NCBI GenBank assembly: GCA_947168625.1
Contig: CAMVMQ010000019.1
Span: forward strand, 1-13,184
Reading direction: 5' to 3'
Length of the DNA stretch: 13,184 bases
Source of the DNA: an uncultured Caryophanales bacterium
GTDB lineage: Bacteria > Bacillota_I > Bacilli_A > RF39 > UBA660
How positions within the stretch are numbered: the first letter of the stretch is position 1; every line of letters begins with the position of its first letter. The notes under the pieces were generated by a model that worked only from the letters and a program-made list of their open reading frames with translations, was not told the origin of the DNA and ran no database searches. A program made the position numbers and the translations under genes. Shown here in pieces: positions 6,143 through 12,729 of the stretch.

Positions 6143-6604
6143 ATGAAAGCAAGATTAAAAAAAATATTTATACCTATTTTTTTGTCCGTTATATGTGGTG
6201 CTATATGTGGAAGACTATTATTTAGTATTTATGAAGAAAAGGGAATTAATATATTATCATCGAATAGCGTTTATATGCTTATTGATTCATCTTATGATGA
6301 TTATAATAGCATGAAAGCATCCAATTTAAGTAACTATGTTTATTATGAAGATTCTGGCAAATATAATAGTGTTGTTGGTATTACCAGAAATAAAGACAAT
6401 ATAAAAAAAATAGAAAAAATATATAATAAGACTCTTGAAATAAAAGAATACTTACTAAGTAATAAAGATGTTTTATCCAAAATAAATGAGTATGATGAAA
6501 TAATAAGAGAAACTGATGATAATGAAGAAATAAAGAAAAATATTATTAAAGGTTTAGAACTATATAAGGGTAGAGATGATATAAAAATGGTTAAAATTAG
6601 TTGA
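6143..6604 (+). CDS. Membrane-anchored protein, possibly SPOR-like
   Basis: The protein has 153 residues. A basic start (1-8) and one hydrophobic segment (9-30) predict a single membrane anchor with the rest outside. Residues 41-95 show a strand-helix-strand-helix pattern (V-Y-M-L-I-D-S-S-Y-D-D-Y then V-V-G-I-T-R-N-K-D-N-I) that resembles SPOR-type peptidoglycan-binding domains; this is a visual resemblance, not a secure assignment. Residues 85-145 are charged helices. The ribosome site is GGTGAT at 6134-6139. It starts 59 bases after the second prepilin-like gene on the same strand with no terminator between, so it may be the third gene of that operon, perhaps anchoring the filament system to the wall. 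The stop codon overlaps the -35 of the tRNA promoter. Confidence 0.6.
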   Translation: MKARLKKIFIPIFLSVICGAICGRLLFSIYEEKGINILSSNSVYMLIDSSYDDYNSMKASNLSNYVYYEDSGKYNSVVGITRNKDNIKKIEKIYNKTLEIKEYLLSNKDVLSKINEYDEIIRETDDNEEIKKNIIKGLELYKGRDDIKMVKIS

Positions 6605-6629
6605 CTTTTAATAAAAAATAATATAGAAT
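6601..6629 (+). promoter_or_regulatory. Promoter of tRNA-Ser
   Basis: TTGACT at 6601-6606, a 17-base spacer and TAGAAT at 6624-6629 form a strong vegetative promoter. Transcription would begin around 6636, just before the mature tRNA end at 6645. The -35 overlaps the TGA stop (6602-6604) of the preceding gene. Confidence 0.75.
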
Positions 6630-6644
6630 TAAATACGTAGTCAT

Positions 6645-6735
6645 GGAGTAGTACTCAAGAGGCTGAAGAGGCGCCCCTGCTAAGGGTGTAGAGTGGGTAA
6701 CTGCTGCGAGAGTTCAAATCTCTCCTACTCCGCCA
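6645..6735 (+). tRNA. tRNA-Ser (anticodon GCU)
   Basis: The gene is 91 bases with an encoded CCA (6733-6735). The acceptor stem pairs GGAGTAG (6645-6651) with CTACTCC (6725-6731), followed by discriminator G. The anticodon stem pairs CGCCC (6672-6676) with GGGTG (6684-6688, one G-U) around a loop whose anticodon is GCT at 6679-6681, reading AGC and AGU. A long variable arm (about 6689-6708) is the class II feature expected of a serine tRNA. The T arm pairs GAGAG with CTCTC around TTCAAAT. All arms are intact. Confidence 0.95.
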
Positions 6736-6747
6736 ATAATGAAAGAT

Positions 6748-6766
6748 AACCCCAAGTGGGTTTTTT
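6748..6766 (+). terminator. Terminator after tRNA-Ser
   Basis: AACCC (6748-6752) pairs with GGGTT (6758-6762) around a 5-base loop, and six T follow from 6761. It lies 12 bases after the tRNA CCA and only 9 bases before the uvrC ribosome site, so read-through or processing may feed uvrC. Confidence 0.65.
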
Positions 6767-6788
6767 CTTATATCAAGAGGTGATTATT

Positions 6789-8564
6789 ATGTTTAAAGAA
6801 GAATTATCCCTAGTACCACATTTACCAGGATGTTATCTAATGCATGATAAAAATGATATTGTTATTTATGTTGGTAAGAGTAAAAATTTAAAAAATAGAT
6901 TAAGCTCTTATTTCCAAAGAGAGCATACTGGTAAAACGATGATGCTAGTAAGGGAGATACACCATTTTGAATATATTGTTACTAATACTGAGATGGAAAG
7001 TTTATTACTTGAGATAAATCTAATTAAAAAATATAATCCTAAATATAACATTTTATATCGCGATGACAAAAGTTATCCTTATATTGAACTAACTAATGAA
7101 AAGGTGCCAAGACTTAGAATAATAAGAAGAATAAATGCTAAAAAGATTAAAAATAATTTATTTGGACCATATCCCAATGTAACTGCTGCTAAAAAAGTAG
7201 TGGAAATACTAAACAGAATATATCCCTTAAGAAAATGCAATACCTATGAAAAGAAAGTATGTTTATATTATCATATTGGACAGTGTCTAGGTTATTGTGA
7301 AAAAGAAGTGCCTAAAGAAAAAATTGATAATATGAAGAGTGAAATAATATCTTTCTTAAATGGAAATACGAAAGTATTAACAGAACGCCTAAAGGAAAAA
7401 ATGAATATTTATTCAGAAAATATGGAATATGAAAAAGCTTTAGAATACAAAAATTTACTAGATTATATAAATATTACTACGGAAAAACAAAAGGTTGATT
7501 TAGATGAAAGCATAAATACTGATGTTGTTGGATACTATGTTAAAGACAATTATATAAGTATACAAATACTTTTTATCAGAGGTGGCAAACTATTAGATAG
7601 AACAAGAAATATCTTCCCAATGATATCTACTTATGAAGAAGAACTATCTAGTTATTTAACCAACTTTTACAGTAAGAATGTATCTAATCCAAAAGAAGTA
7701 TTGGTACCTGACATTATTAATACACAGTCATTTAGTGAAGTATTTAATTATAAGTTTATTACTCCTATTAAAGGAGATAAAAAAAGAATCTTAGATTTAG
7801 CTTTTGATAATGCTCGTATTTATTATGAAGAACAAATGACTTATATTAAAAACGATGATGATAAAATAAATGATGCCCTAGAAGAATTAAAAACAAAATT
7901 ACAAATAGATAGTGCAAACAGAATTGAATTGTTTGATAACTCTAATTTATTTGGTAACTTTAATGTATCAGGTATGGTTGTGTTTGTATTAGGTAGACCT
8001 TCAAAAAATGATTACCGAAAGTTTAAAATTACAAATAATGTCAATGATGATTATGGAACAATGAAAGAAGTAATTTACCGAAGATACTTTAGAGTACTTA
8101 AAGATAATTTAGAGAAGCCAGATCTAATAATAGTAGATGGAGGAACTGGTCAAATTAATATAGCTAGAGAAGTAATAAATAGTCTTGGACTTGATATACC
8201 AGTAGCGGGTCTTAAAAAAGATGATAAACATAGTACTAATGTTTTGCTAGGACTTGATCCAATTAGAGAGATACCGCTAGATAAAAAGAGCGATTTATTT
8301 CTTTTACTTACAAGAATGCAGACGGAAGTTCATAACTTTACAATAAGTTATCACAGAAACTTAAGAAGTAAAGGAGCTTTATCAGGAATATTAGATAATA
8401 TTGATGGTATAGGGGAAGTAAGAAAAAAGAAACTTCTAAAAAAATATAAAACCATATCTAATATGAAGGATGCCTCTGTCAAAGAATTAGAAGAAATACT
8501 ACCTCATGATGTGGCAGAAGAATTTAAAATATTTTTGGAAGAGTATGATAAAGAAGTTAAATGA
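6789..8564 (+). CDS. uvrC: UvrABC system protein C, excision nuclease
   Basis: UvrC makes both incisions around a DNA lesion marked by UvrB in nucleotide excision repair. The 591-residue length is normal. Domains in order: GIY-YIG nuclease at 12-95 for the 3' cut (G-C-Y at 14-16, I-Y-V-G-K at 26-30, Arg37, Glu76, Asn86); a cysteine cluster Cys150, Cys158, Cys166, Cys170 matching the metal/iron-sulfur cluster site reported for UvrC; a UVR motif around 200-230 for UvrB contact; an RNase H-like nuclease at about 375-525 for the 5' cut (Asp383 in F-D-N-S-N, Asp450 in I-V-D-G-G, His515 in V-H-N-F); and a C-terminal helix-hairpin-helix pair at 533-590. The start at ATG 6789 has AGAGGTGAT at 6776-6784; a GTG at 6756 lies inside the tRNA terminator and is rejected. 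uvrA and uvrB are not in the window. Confidence 0.97.
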   Translation: MFKEELSLVPHLPGCYLMHDKNDIVIYVGKSKNLKNRLSSYFQREHTGKTMMLVREIHHFEYIVTNTEMESLLLEINLIKKYNPKYNILYRDDKSYPYIELTNEKVPRLRIIRRINAKKIKNNLFGPYPNVTAAKKVVEILNRIYPLRKCNTYEKKVCLYYHIGQCLGYCEKEVPKEKIDNMKSEIISFLNGNTKVLTERLKEKMNIYSENMEYEKALEYKNLLDYINITTEKQKVDLDESINTDVVGYYVKDNYISIQILFIRGGKLLDRTRNIFPMISTYEEELSSYLTNFYSKNVSNPKEVLVPDIINTQSFSEVFNYKFITPIKGDKKRILDLAFDNARIYYEEQMTYIKNDDDKINDALEELKTKLQIDSANRIELFDNSNLFGNFNVSGMVVFVLGRPSKNDYRKFKITNNVNDDYGTMKEVIYRRYFRVLKDNLEKPDLIIVDGGTGQINIAREVINSLGLDIPVAGLKKDDKHSTNVLLGLDPIREIPLDKKSDLFLLLTRMQTEVHNFTISYHRNLRSKGALSGILDNIDGIGEVRKKKLLKKYKTISNMKDASVKELEEILPHDVAEEFKIFLEEYDKEVK

Positions 8565-8610
8565 TATTGTCTACTATTAATGATAAAAATGATATAATTT
8601 AGTTAAATTT

Positions 8611-8645
8611 AAATGTAATCTGTTTGATTACATTTTTTCTTTTGC
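8611..8645 (+). terminator. Intrinsic terminator after uvrC
   Basis: A perfect 10-bp stem (AAATGTAATC at 8611-8620 with GATTACATTT at 8626-8635) with a 5-base loop runs directly into a T-rich tail to about 8643. It is one of the clearest terminators in the window. Confidence 0.9.
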
Positions 8646-8655
8646 AAATATATAC

Positions 8656-8684
8656 TTGCTAAAATATAAGTAATTAAGTATAAT
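8656..8684 (+). promoter_or_regulatory. Promoter of the ligase-acyltransferase unit
   Basis: TTGCTA at 8656-8661, a 17-base spacer and a consensus TATAAT at 8679-8684 fit a vegetative promoter just after the uvrC terminator. Transcription would begin near 8691, about 26 bases before the ATG at 8717. Confidence 0.7.
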
Positions 8685-8716
8685 TATATTGTATAAAAAA
8701 TAGTGAGGTTAATTAT

Positions 8717-10492
8717 ATGAATATATTTGATTTTAGACTTCTAAGTTTTATTGGAATAAAGAAAACACCTAAAGCACCATGGAAGAGATATTATAAAAGT
8801 AGTTCTATGAAAATTTATCTTCGAGATGAAAATATCTATGATTTTTTAATGAGAAAGATTAATAAACATCATTATGAAAATAATATTGCTATTAATTATT
8901 TTAATAATAAAATAACATATAAAGAATTTGTAAATAAAATAGATAGTGCTGCTGATAAGTTTTTAAGTATGGGTATTAAAAAATATGATATAGTAACAAT
9001 AATATCTGCTAATATACCCGAAGCTTTAATATCATTTTATGCTTTAAATAAAATAGGAGCAGTATCAAATATATTACATCCGTTACTATCAGAGAATGAA
9101 ATTAAAGACGCATTAAATAAATATGAGACTAAATATTTAATTTCCCTTGATTTATTGTTAGATAAAATAGATAAAATATTACCTGATACAAAAGTTAAGA
9201 AAGTTATAATTATTAGTCCAAAGACATCAATGAATATCTTAATGAAAACATTATATCATATTAGAACATTTAAAACTGAATATAAAATTAAAACAAGATT
9301 ATCAAAAAAATATATTACATGGAATAAATTTATGAAAATTAGTGGTAAAAATTTGTATTATGATAAAGCGCCATTAAAGGATGAACCAGCTTTAATACTA
9401 CAAAGTGGAGGAACAACCGGCACACCAAAGGGAATAGTATTATCTAACGGAAATATAAATGCTTCAACAGTAGCTGCTATTAACGCTTATCCTGATTTAT
9501 GTAGTAAAGATAAAATACTTGGAATTATGCCTATCTTTCATGGATTCGGATTAGAAGTATCGATTAATGATGCTTTCTGTGTTGGAGCAGAAGTAGTTTT
9601 AATACCAACGTTTAAAGCAAGTAAATTTCATGAACTATTAATAAAAAACAAACCGTCAGTAATAGTAGGAGTCCCTACATTATTTGAAGCATTAACTACT
9701 AATCCAAATATGGAAAATGTTGATTTATCAAATTTAAAGTATGTAATAGCAGGAGGAGATACTTTAAATAAAGAAAGAGTAGAGAAAATTAATGATTTTC
9801 TTCATAAACATAAAGCAAAAACAAATATGATTCAAGGATATGGACTTACAGAAGCAGTAGCGGCAGTTTCTGCTGACTTAAGAGATTTATCTAGACCTGG
9901 TACAATTGGTATACCTTGGCCGGGAGTATATATTGGAATATTTAAACCTAATACTGACATAGAGTTAGATTACAATAAAGATGGCGAAATATGTGTGTGT
10001 GGTCCAACAGTAATGTTAGGATACTATAATAACGAAGCTGAAACCAATATAACATTAAAACATCATCGTGATGGAAATATATGGCTTCATACTGGGGATA
10101 TTGGTAGTATGGATGAAAATGGTTTTATAACCTATAGACAAAGATTAAAGAGAATAATAATTACTTCAGGTTATAATGTTTATCCTTCCCAAATAGAAGA
10201 AGTATTAATGAAGCATAATAGTGTATTAAATGTAAGTGTAATTGGTATTCCTCATCCATATAAACAAGAAGTACCTAAAGCATATATTGTACTAAAAAAA
10301 GGAACTAAGAAAAATGATGAATTAAAAGAAGAGTTAATAAAACTATGTAAGAAAAATTTAGCAGTATATTCTATTCCCAAAGAGATAGAATTTATTGATA
10401 GTTTACCTAAAACAGTAATTGGTAAAGTAGATTTTAATAAATTAAGAGAAAGAAGTTTAAGATTGGAGAAGAAAGAAAATGCGAAAAAATAA
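8717..10492 (+). CDS. AMP-forming acyl-CoA synthetase-like ligase
   Basis: This is a class I adenylate-forming enzyme of 591 residues. It should activate a carboxylic acid with ATP to an acyl-adenylate and pass the acyl group to a thiol, usually coenzyme A. Motifs: the phosphate loop S-G-G-T-T-G-T-P-K-G at 230-239; G-Y-G-L-T-E at 374-379; T-G-D at 459-461; the hinge region around 475-490 (R-L-K-R-I-I-I-T-S-G-Y-N-V-Y-P); and the C-terminal catalytic lysine Lys570 in P-K-T-V-I-G-K. No signal or membrane segment is evident. The substrate cannot be read from sequence; a fatty or other medium/long acid is the usual choice for this layout. The ribosome site is GAGGT at 8705-8709. The gene overlaps the acyltransferase-like gene by 14 bases, so the activated acyl group may be handed to that protein. 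Confidence 0.88.
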   Translation: MNIFDFRLLSFIGIKKTPKAPWKRYYKSSSMKIYLRDENIYDFLMRKINKHHYENNIAINYFNNKITYKEFVNKIDSAADKFLSMGIKKYDIVTIISANIPEALISFYALNKIGAVSNILHPLLSENEIKDALNKYETKYLISLDLLLDKIDKILPDTKVKKVIIISPKTSMNILMKTLYHIRTFKTEYKIKTRLSKKYITWNKFMKISGKNLYYDKAPLKDEPALILQSGGTTGTPKGIVLSNGNINASTVAAINAYPDLCSKDKILGIMPIFHGFGLEVSINDAFCVGAEVVLIPTFKASKFHELLIKNKPSVIVGVPTLFEALTTNPNMENVDLSNLKYVIAGGDTLNKERVEKINDFLHKHKAKTNMIQGYGLTEAVAAVSADLRDLSRPGTIGIPWPGVYIGIFKPNTDIELDYNKDGEICVCGPTVMLGYYNNEAETNITLKHHRDGNIWLHTGDIGSMDENGFITYRQRLKRIIITSGYNVYPSQIEEVLMKHNSVLNVSVIGIPHPYKQEVPKAYIVLKKGTKKNDELKEELIKLCKKNLAVYSIPKEIEFIDSLPKTVIGKVDFNKLRERSLRLEKKENAKK

Positions 10493-11336
10493 TGCAAAGA
10501 GAATAAAAATAGGTGGAATGACACAACTACTAATTGATTTAAAACCAAGAAGGTGTGATGCTGATGTATTTTTAAATACACCAGTAGATGTTACAAATTT
10601 AGTTAAATATATTGATGATAAGAAGAAAGCAGGAGAGAAAGTAACATATTTTCACGCTTTTCTACTTGCCCTAGCTAAGACAATATATAATAGACCAAAA
10701 TTAAATAGATTTGTAGCAAATAGACATATGTACGAACATAATAATGTTGTTATTTCTTTTGTCGCTAAGGTAGAATTTGAAGATGATGCTGAAGAATTAA
10801 TGTTGCTAATTGAAGTAAAACCAGATGATAATTTAGAAAGTATATCAAAAAAAATAGTAGATAAAATTACTGAACTAAGAGTAAAGAAAACAGACAAAAA
10901 AGGAGCTAATTCTGCTATTGATACTCTAGGAAAACTTCCAAATATTATTCGAGTACCACTAGTTGGATTTCTAAAATGGACAGATAAAATTGGATATTTG
11001 CCAAAGTCATTAGAAGAAGATGATTTATATTTCTCATCTGCAATAGTAACAGATATTGGCTCATTAAAGTCAGATTCAATCTATCACAATAATACTAACT
11101 TTGGAAGCTCATCATCAATAACAGCAATAGGAGAGATTAGAGATACTGTAAAAGTAGTAGATGGAAAAGAAAAAATAATAAAGGCTGCTAATTTCGGTAT
11201 TAATTTTGACGAAAGAATAGCAGATGGCTTCTATATGATAAAGGCTTTTAAACTATTAGAATATATCTTAGATAATCCAAAATTACTAGAAGGTCGAGCA
11301 GATGAAAAAATAACAATTCCAGGTTTAAAAAAATAA
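10479..11336 (+). CDS. Stand-alone E2/CAT-fold acyltransferase-like protein lacking the catalytic His
   Basis: The protein has 285 residues and resembles the catalytic domain of 2-oxoacid dehydrogenase E2 acyltransferases and chloramphenicol acetyltransferase. Recognisable parts: V-T-Y-F-H-A-F-L-L-A-L-A-K at 55-67 with R-P-K-L-N at 72-76; F-G-S-S-S-S-I-T-A-I-G-E-I at 208-220, the usual strand before the active site; and D-E-R-I-A-D-G at 244-250. In active relatives this last motif is D-H-R-x-x-D-G and its His is the base; here Glu245 stands there. The lipoyl and E1/E3-binding domains of true E2 proteins are absent, and no E1 or E3 gene is nearby, so it is not an ordinary dehydrogenase subunit. 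The start has GGAGAA at 10465-10470 and overlaps the ligase gene by 14 bases. It could be a divergent acyltransferase or a non-catalytic, acyl-binding partner of the ligase. Confidence 0.8.
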   Translation: MRKNNAKRIKIGGMTQLLIDLKPRRCDADVFLNTPVDVTNLVKYIDDKKKAGEKVTYFHAFLLALAKTIYNRPKLNRFVANRHMYEHNNVVISFVAKVEFEDDAEELMLLIEVKPDDNLESISKKIVDKITELRVKKTDKKGANSAIDTLGKLPNIIRVPLVGFLKWTDKIGYLPKSLEEDDLYFSSAIVTDIGSLKSDSIYHNNTNFGSSSSITAIGEIRDTVKVVDGKEKIIKAANFGINFDERIADGFYMIKAFKLLEYILDNPKLLEGRADEKITIPGLKK

Positions 11337-11345
11337 TGTAAACCT
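11321..11345 (+). repeat. Inverted repeat across the acyltransferase stop codon
   Basis: AGGTTTA (11321-11327) and TAAACCT (11339-11345) can form a 7-bp hairpin with an 11-base loop holding the stop. No T run follows, so it is at best a weak terminator or an RNA 3'-end stabiliser. Confidence 0.35.
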
Positions 11346-11368
11346 TATGTAAATGAAAAATACAACCA

Positions 11369-11397
11369 TTGCATTATTATAAACAATGTGTTATATT
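11369..11397 (+). promoter_or_regulatory. Possible promoter of the 11427 gene
   Basis: An extended -10 (TGTTATATT, with the hexamer TATATT at 11392-11397) lies 17 bases from a weak -35, TTGCAT at 11369-11374. Transcription would begin near 11404, just before the ribosome site at 11411. Confidence 0.45.
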
Positions 11398-11426
11398 TTT
11401 TATTGTAGAGAAGGGAGCCTAAAAAA

Positions 11427-12044
11427 ATGAAATTAATAAGAGAAGAAGATAAGGATCATAAGACTTTATCAAAAGAAAATAAAAGATTAGAGATTTTTAT
11501 GATAATATTTATGGTAATAGCAATATGTTTTGGAACATTCTATTTTAATGTTATTTGTTTTGGAACAGAGTGTGAAACTAAAACACCTAGACCAATTATT
11601 ATAATAAATCCTAGTAAAGAAAAAGTAGTGGAAAAAAATAACGAAGATGATGACATTCAAGAGAAAATCGTAAGTGGTTATTGGTATGGTGAAGGAACAC
11701 TACTATTCTTTAATAATGGAGTATTTTCCGTTGGAAGATATGGAACTGATGGCGGATATAATGGAATGGTTGGAGAATTAAAAAAGGGAGACACTGAAAA
11801 TTCATATAACTTTAATGTAGTGCATAAGGCATGCACTGAAAATTGTATGGAGCCATCTAATGATTATAAGTTAAATGTAAAATTAGAATATACAAAATCA
11901 CCAGAGGAAAATATTTTTGTAAGCAGTATAGTTAAAACAGAAAATGGTCAAGATGAGGAATTAAGAGATCTTGAAAAAATATATAAATTTGCTGGTAATA
12001 GTTTTGATGAAGTAGAACAATATGTTAATAAATTAAATAATTAA
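11427..12044 (+). CDS. Unrecognised membrane-anchored protein
   Basis: I do not recognise this 205-residue protein. Residues 1-21 are highly charged, 22-42 form one hydrophobic membrane segment, and 50-205 are predicted outside. The outer part starts with a Pro/Ile stretch (54-62), an acidic linker (66-80), then a strand-rich domain at 82-175 containing G-Y-W-Y-G-E-G and F-F-N-N-G-V-F-S-V-G, a pattern seen in small beta-sandwich or lipocalin-like exported domains of Firmicutes. Cys136 and Cys140 are close enough for a disulfide; Cys44 and Cys49 lie next to the membrane. The ribosome site is AAGGGAG at 11411-11417. It has its own probable promoter and a terminator, so it appears to be a single-gene unit with no functional partner in view. 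Confidence 0.65.
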   Translation: MKLIREEDKDHKTLSKENKRLEIFMIIFMVIAICFGTFYFNVICFGTECETKTPRPIIIINPSKEKVVEKNNEDDDIQEKIVSGYWYGEGTLLFFNNGVFSVGRYGTDGGYNGMVGELKKGDTENSYNFNVVHKACTENCMEPSNDYKLNVKLEYTKSPEENIFVSSIVKTENGQDEELRDLEKIYKFAGNSFDEVEQYVNKLNN

Positions 12045-12069
12045 TGTAACTAAATAAGTTACATTTTTT
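12043..12069 (+). terminator. Intrinsic terminator of the 11427 gene
   Basis: A 9-bp stem (AATGTAACT at 12043-12051 with AGTTACATT at 12057-12065) with a 5-base loop is followed by a T run to 12069. Its first bases are the end of the TAA stop codon (12042-12044). Confidence 0.85.
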
Positions 12070-12167
12070 GTATTTATAATAATAAAACATCCAGAAAAAT
12101 ATAATCTAGAAGAGTCATCATACCAACTTGCCAGTTTGAATAAATAATAAAAAAGAGCATTAAATTG

Positions 12168-12196
12168 TTGACAAAAACATAAATTAATAGTACAAT
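12168..12196 (+). promoter_or_regulatory. Promoter of the rplM-rpsI operon
   Basis: A consensus -35, TTGACA at 12168-12173, a 17-base spacer and TACAAT at 12191-12196 make the best promoter in the window, as expected for a ribosomal protein operon. Transcription would start near 12203. The sequence from 12070 to 12167 shows nothing else I can support. Confidence 0.85.
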
Positions 12197-12202
12197 CTTA
12201 AT

Positions 12203-12270
12203 CGGTACATGGGTTTTTACTATTTAGATATTGGGACCATTTAAATAGGGAAAAACTAATATTAAAAATA
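12203..12270 (+). promoter_or_regulatory. Probable L13 ribosomal protein leader
   Basis: The roughly 80-base leader contains a long imperfect hairpin: an outer stem GTTTTT (12213-12218) with AAAAAC (12251-12256), an internal loop, and an inner stem CTATTTA (12220-12226) with TAAATAG (12242-12248) around a 15-base loop containing GGGACC. Leaders of this kind precede rplM in low-GC Gram-positive bacteria and are thought to let L13 control its own operon. No T run follows, so control may act on translation or on a pairing switch. Base-level agreement with the known L13 leader was not checked. Confidence 0.6.
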
Positions 12271-12285
12271 ATGAAGGAGAAAAAA

Positions 12286-12729
12286 ATGAAAAGCACATTT
12301 ATGCAAAGTAAAGAAACAGTTACTAGAGATTGGTATGTTATAGATGCAAAAGATATGCCACTTGGTAGAGTAGCTAGTAAAGCCGCTGTTTATTTAAGAG
12401 GTAAACATAAAGTAACATATACACCTCACATTGACTGCGGTGATTATGTTATTATCGTTAATGCAGACAAAGTATTATTAACAGGTAATAAGTTAGATAA
12501 CAAGATGTATTATGATCACTCAAGATATGTTGGTGGTTTAAGAGAAAGAACTGCTAAAGAAATGAAAGAAAAATATCCAGTAGAAATGGTAGAAAGAGCT
12601 GTTGAAGGAATGCTTCCTCATAATAGATTAGGAAGAAGTATGTACAAGAAATTATTCGTATATGCTGGAGAAGAACATCCACATACTGCTCAACAACCTA
12701 AAAAACTAGAACTAGGAGGAAATAAATAA
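12286..12729 (+). CDS. rplM: 50S ribosomal protein L13
   Basis: L13 is an early-assembly protein of the large ribosomal subunit. The 147-residue protein matches the family along its length: R-D-W-Y-V-I-D-A near 14-21, L-G-R-V-A-S at 26-31, L-R-G-K-H-K-V-T-Y-T-P-H-I-D at 37-50, V-I-I-V-N-A-D-K, the G-M-L-P-H-N-R-L-G-R-S-M segment at 107-118, and the E-H-P-H end at 129-132. The start at 12286 is chosen because AAGGAG at 12274-12279 lies 6 bases before it; an in-frame ATG at 12271 would overlap that site. The stop overlaps the rpsI start by one base (TAATG). This is the conserved L13-S9 operon. Confidence 0.97.
   Translation: MKSTFMQSKETVTRDWYVIDAKDMPLGRVASKAAVYLRGKHKVTYTPHIDCGDYVIIVNADKVLLTGNKLDNKMYYDHSRYVGGLRERTAKEMKEKYPVEMVERAVEGMLPHNRLGRSMYKKLFVYAGEEHPHTAQQPKKLELGGNK

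Noticed and set aside
6756..6788. GTG at 6756 as the uvrC start
   Set aside because: It lies in the tRNA terminator loop; ATG 6789 has AGAGGTGAT directly upstream and gives the usual UvrC N-terminus.
8590..8598. TGATATAAT after uvrC as a promoter for a small RNA ending at the 8611 terminator
   Set aside because: The transcript would be only about 35 bases, essentially the terminator itself, and no matching -35 is at 17 bases. More likely chance in AT-rich sequence.
10252..10581. Minus-strand open frame across the ligase/acyltransferase junction
   Set aside because: It is antisense to two well-supported genes and has the Phe/Ser/Leu-rich composition typical of a reverse frame in AT-rich coding DNA.
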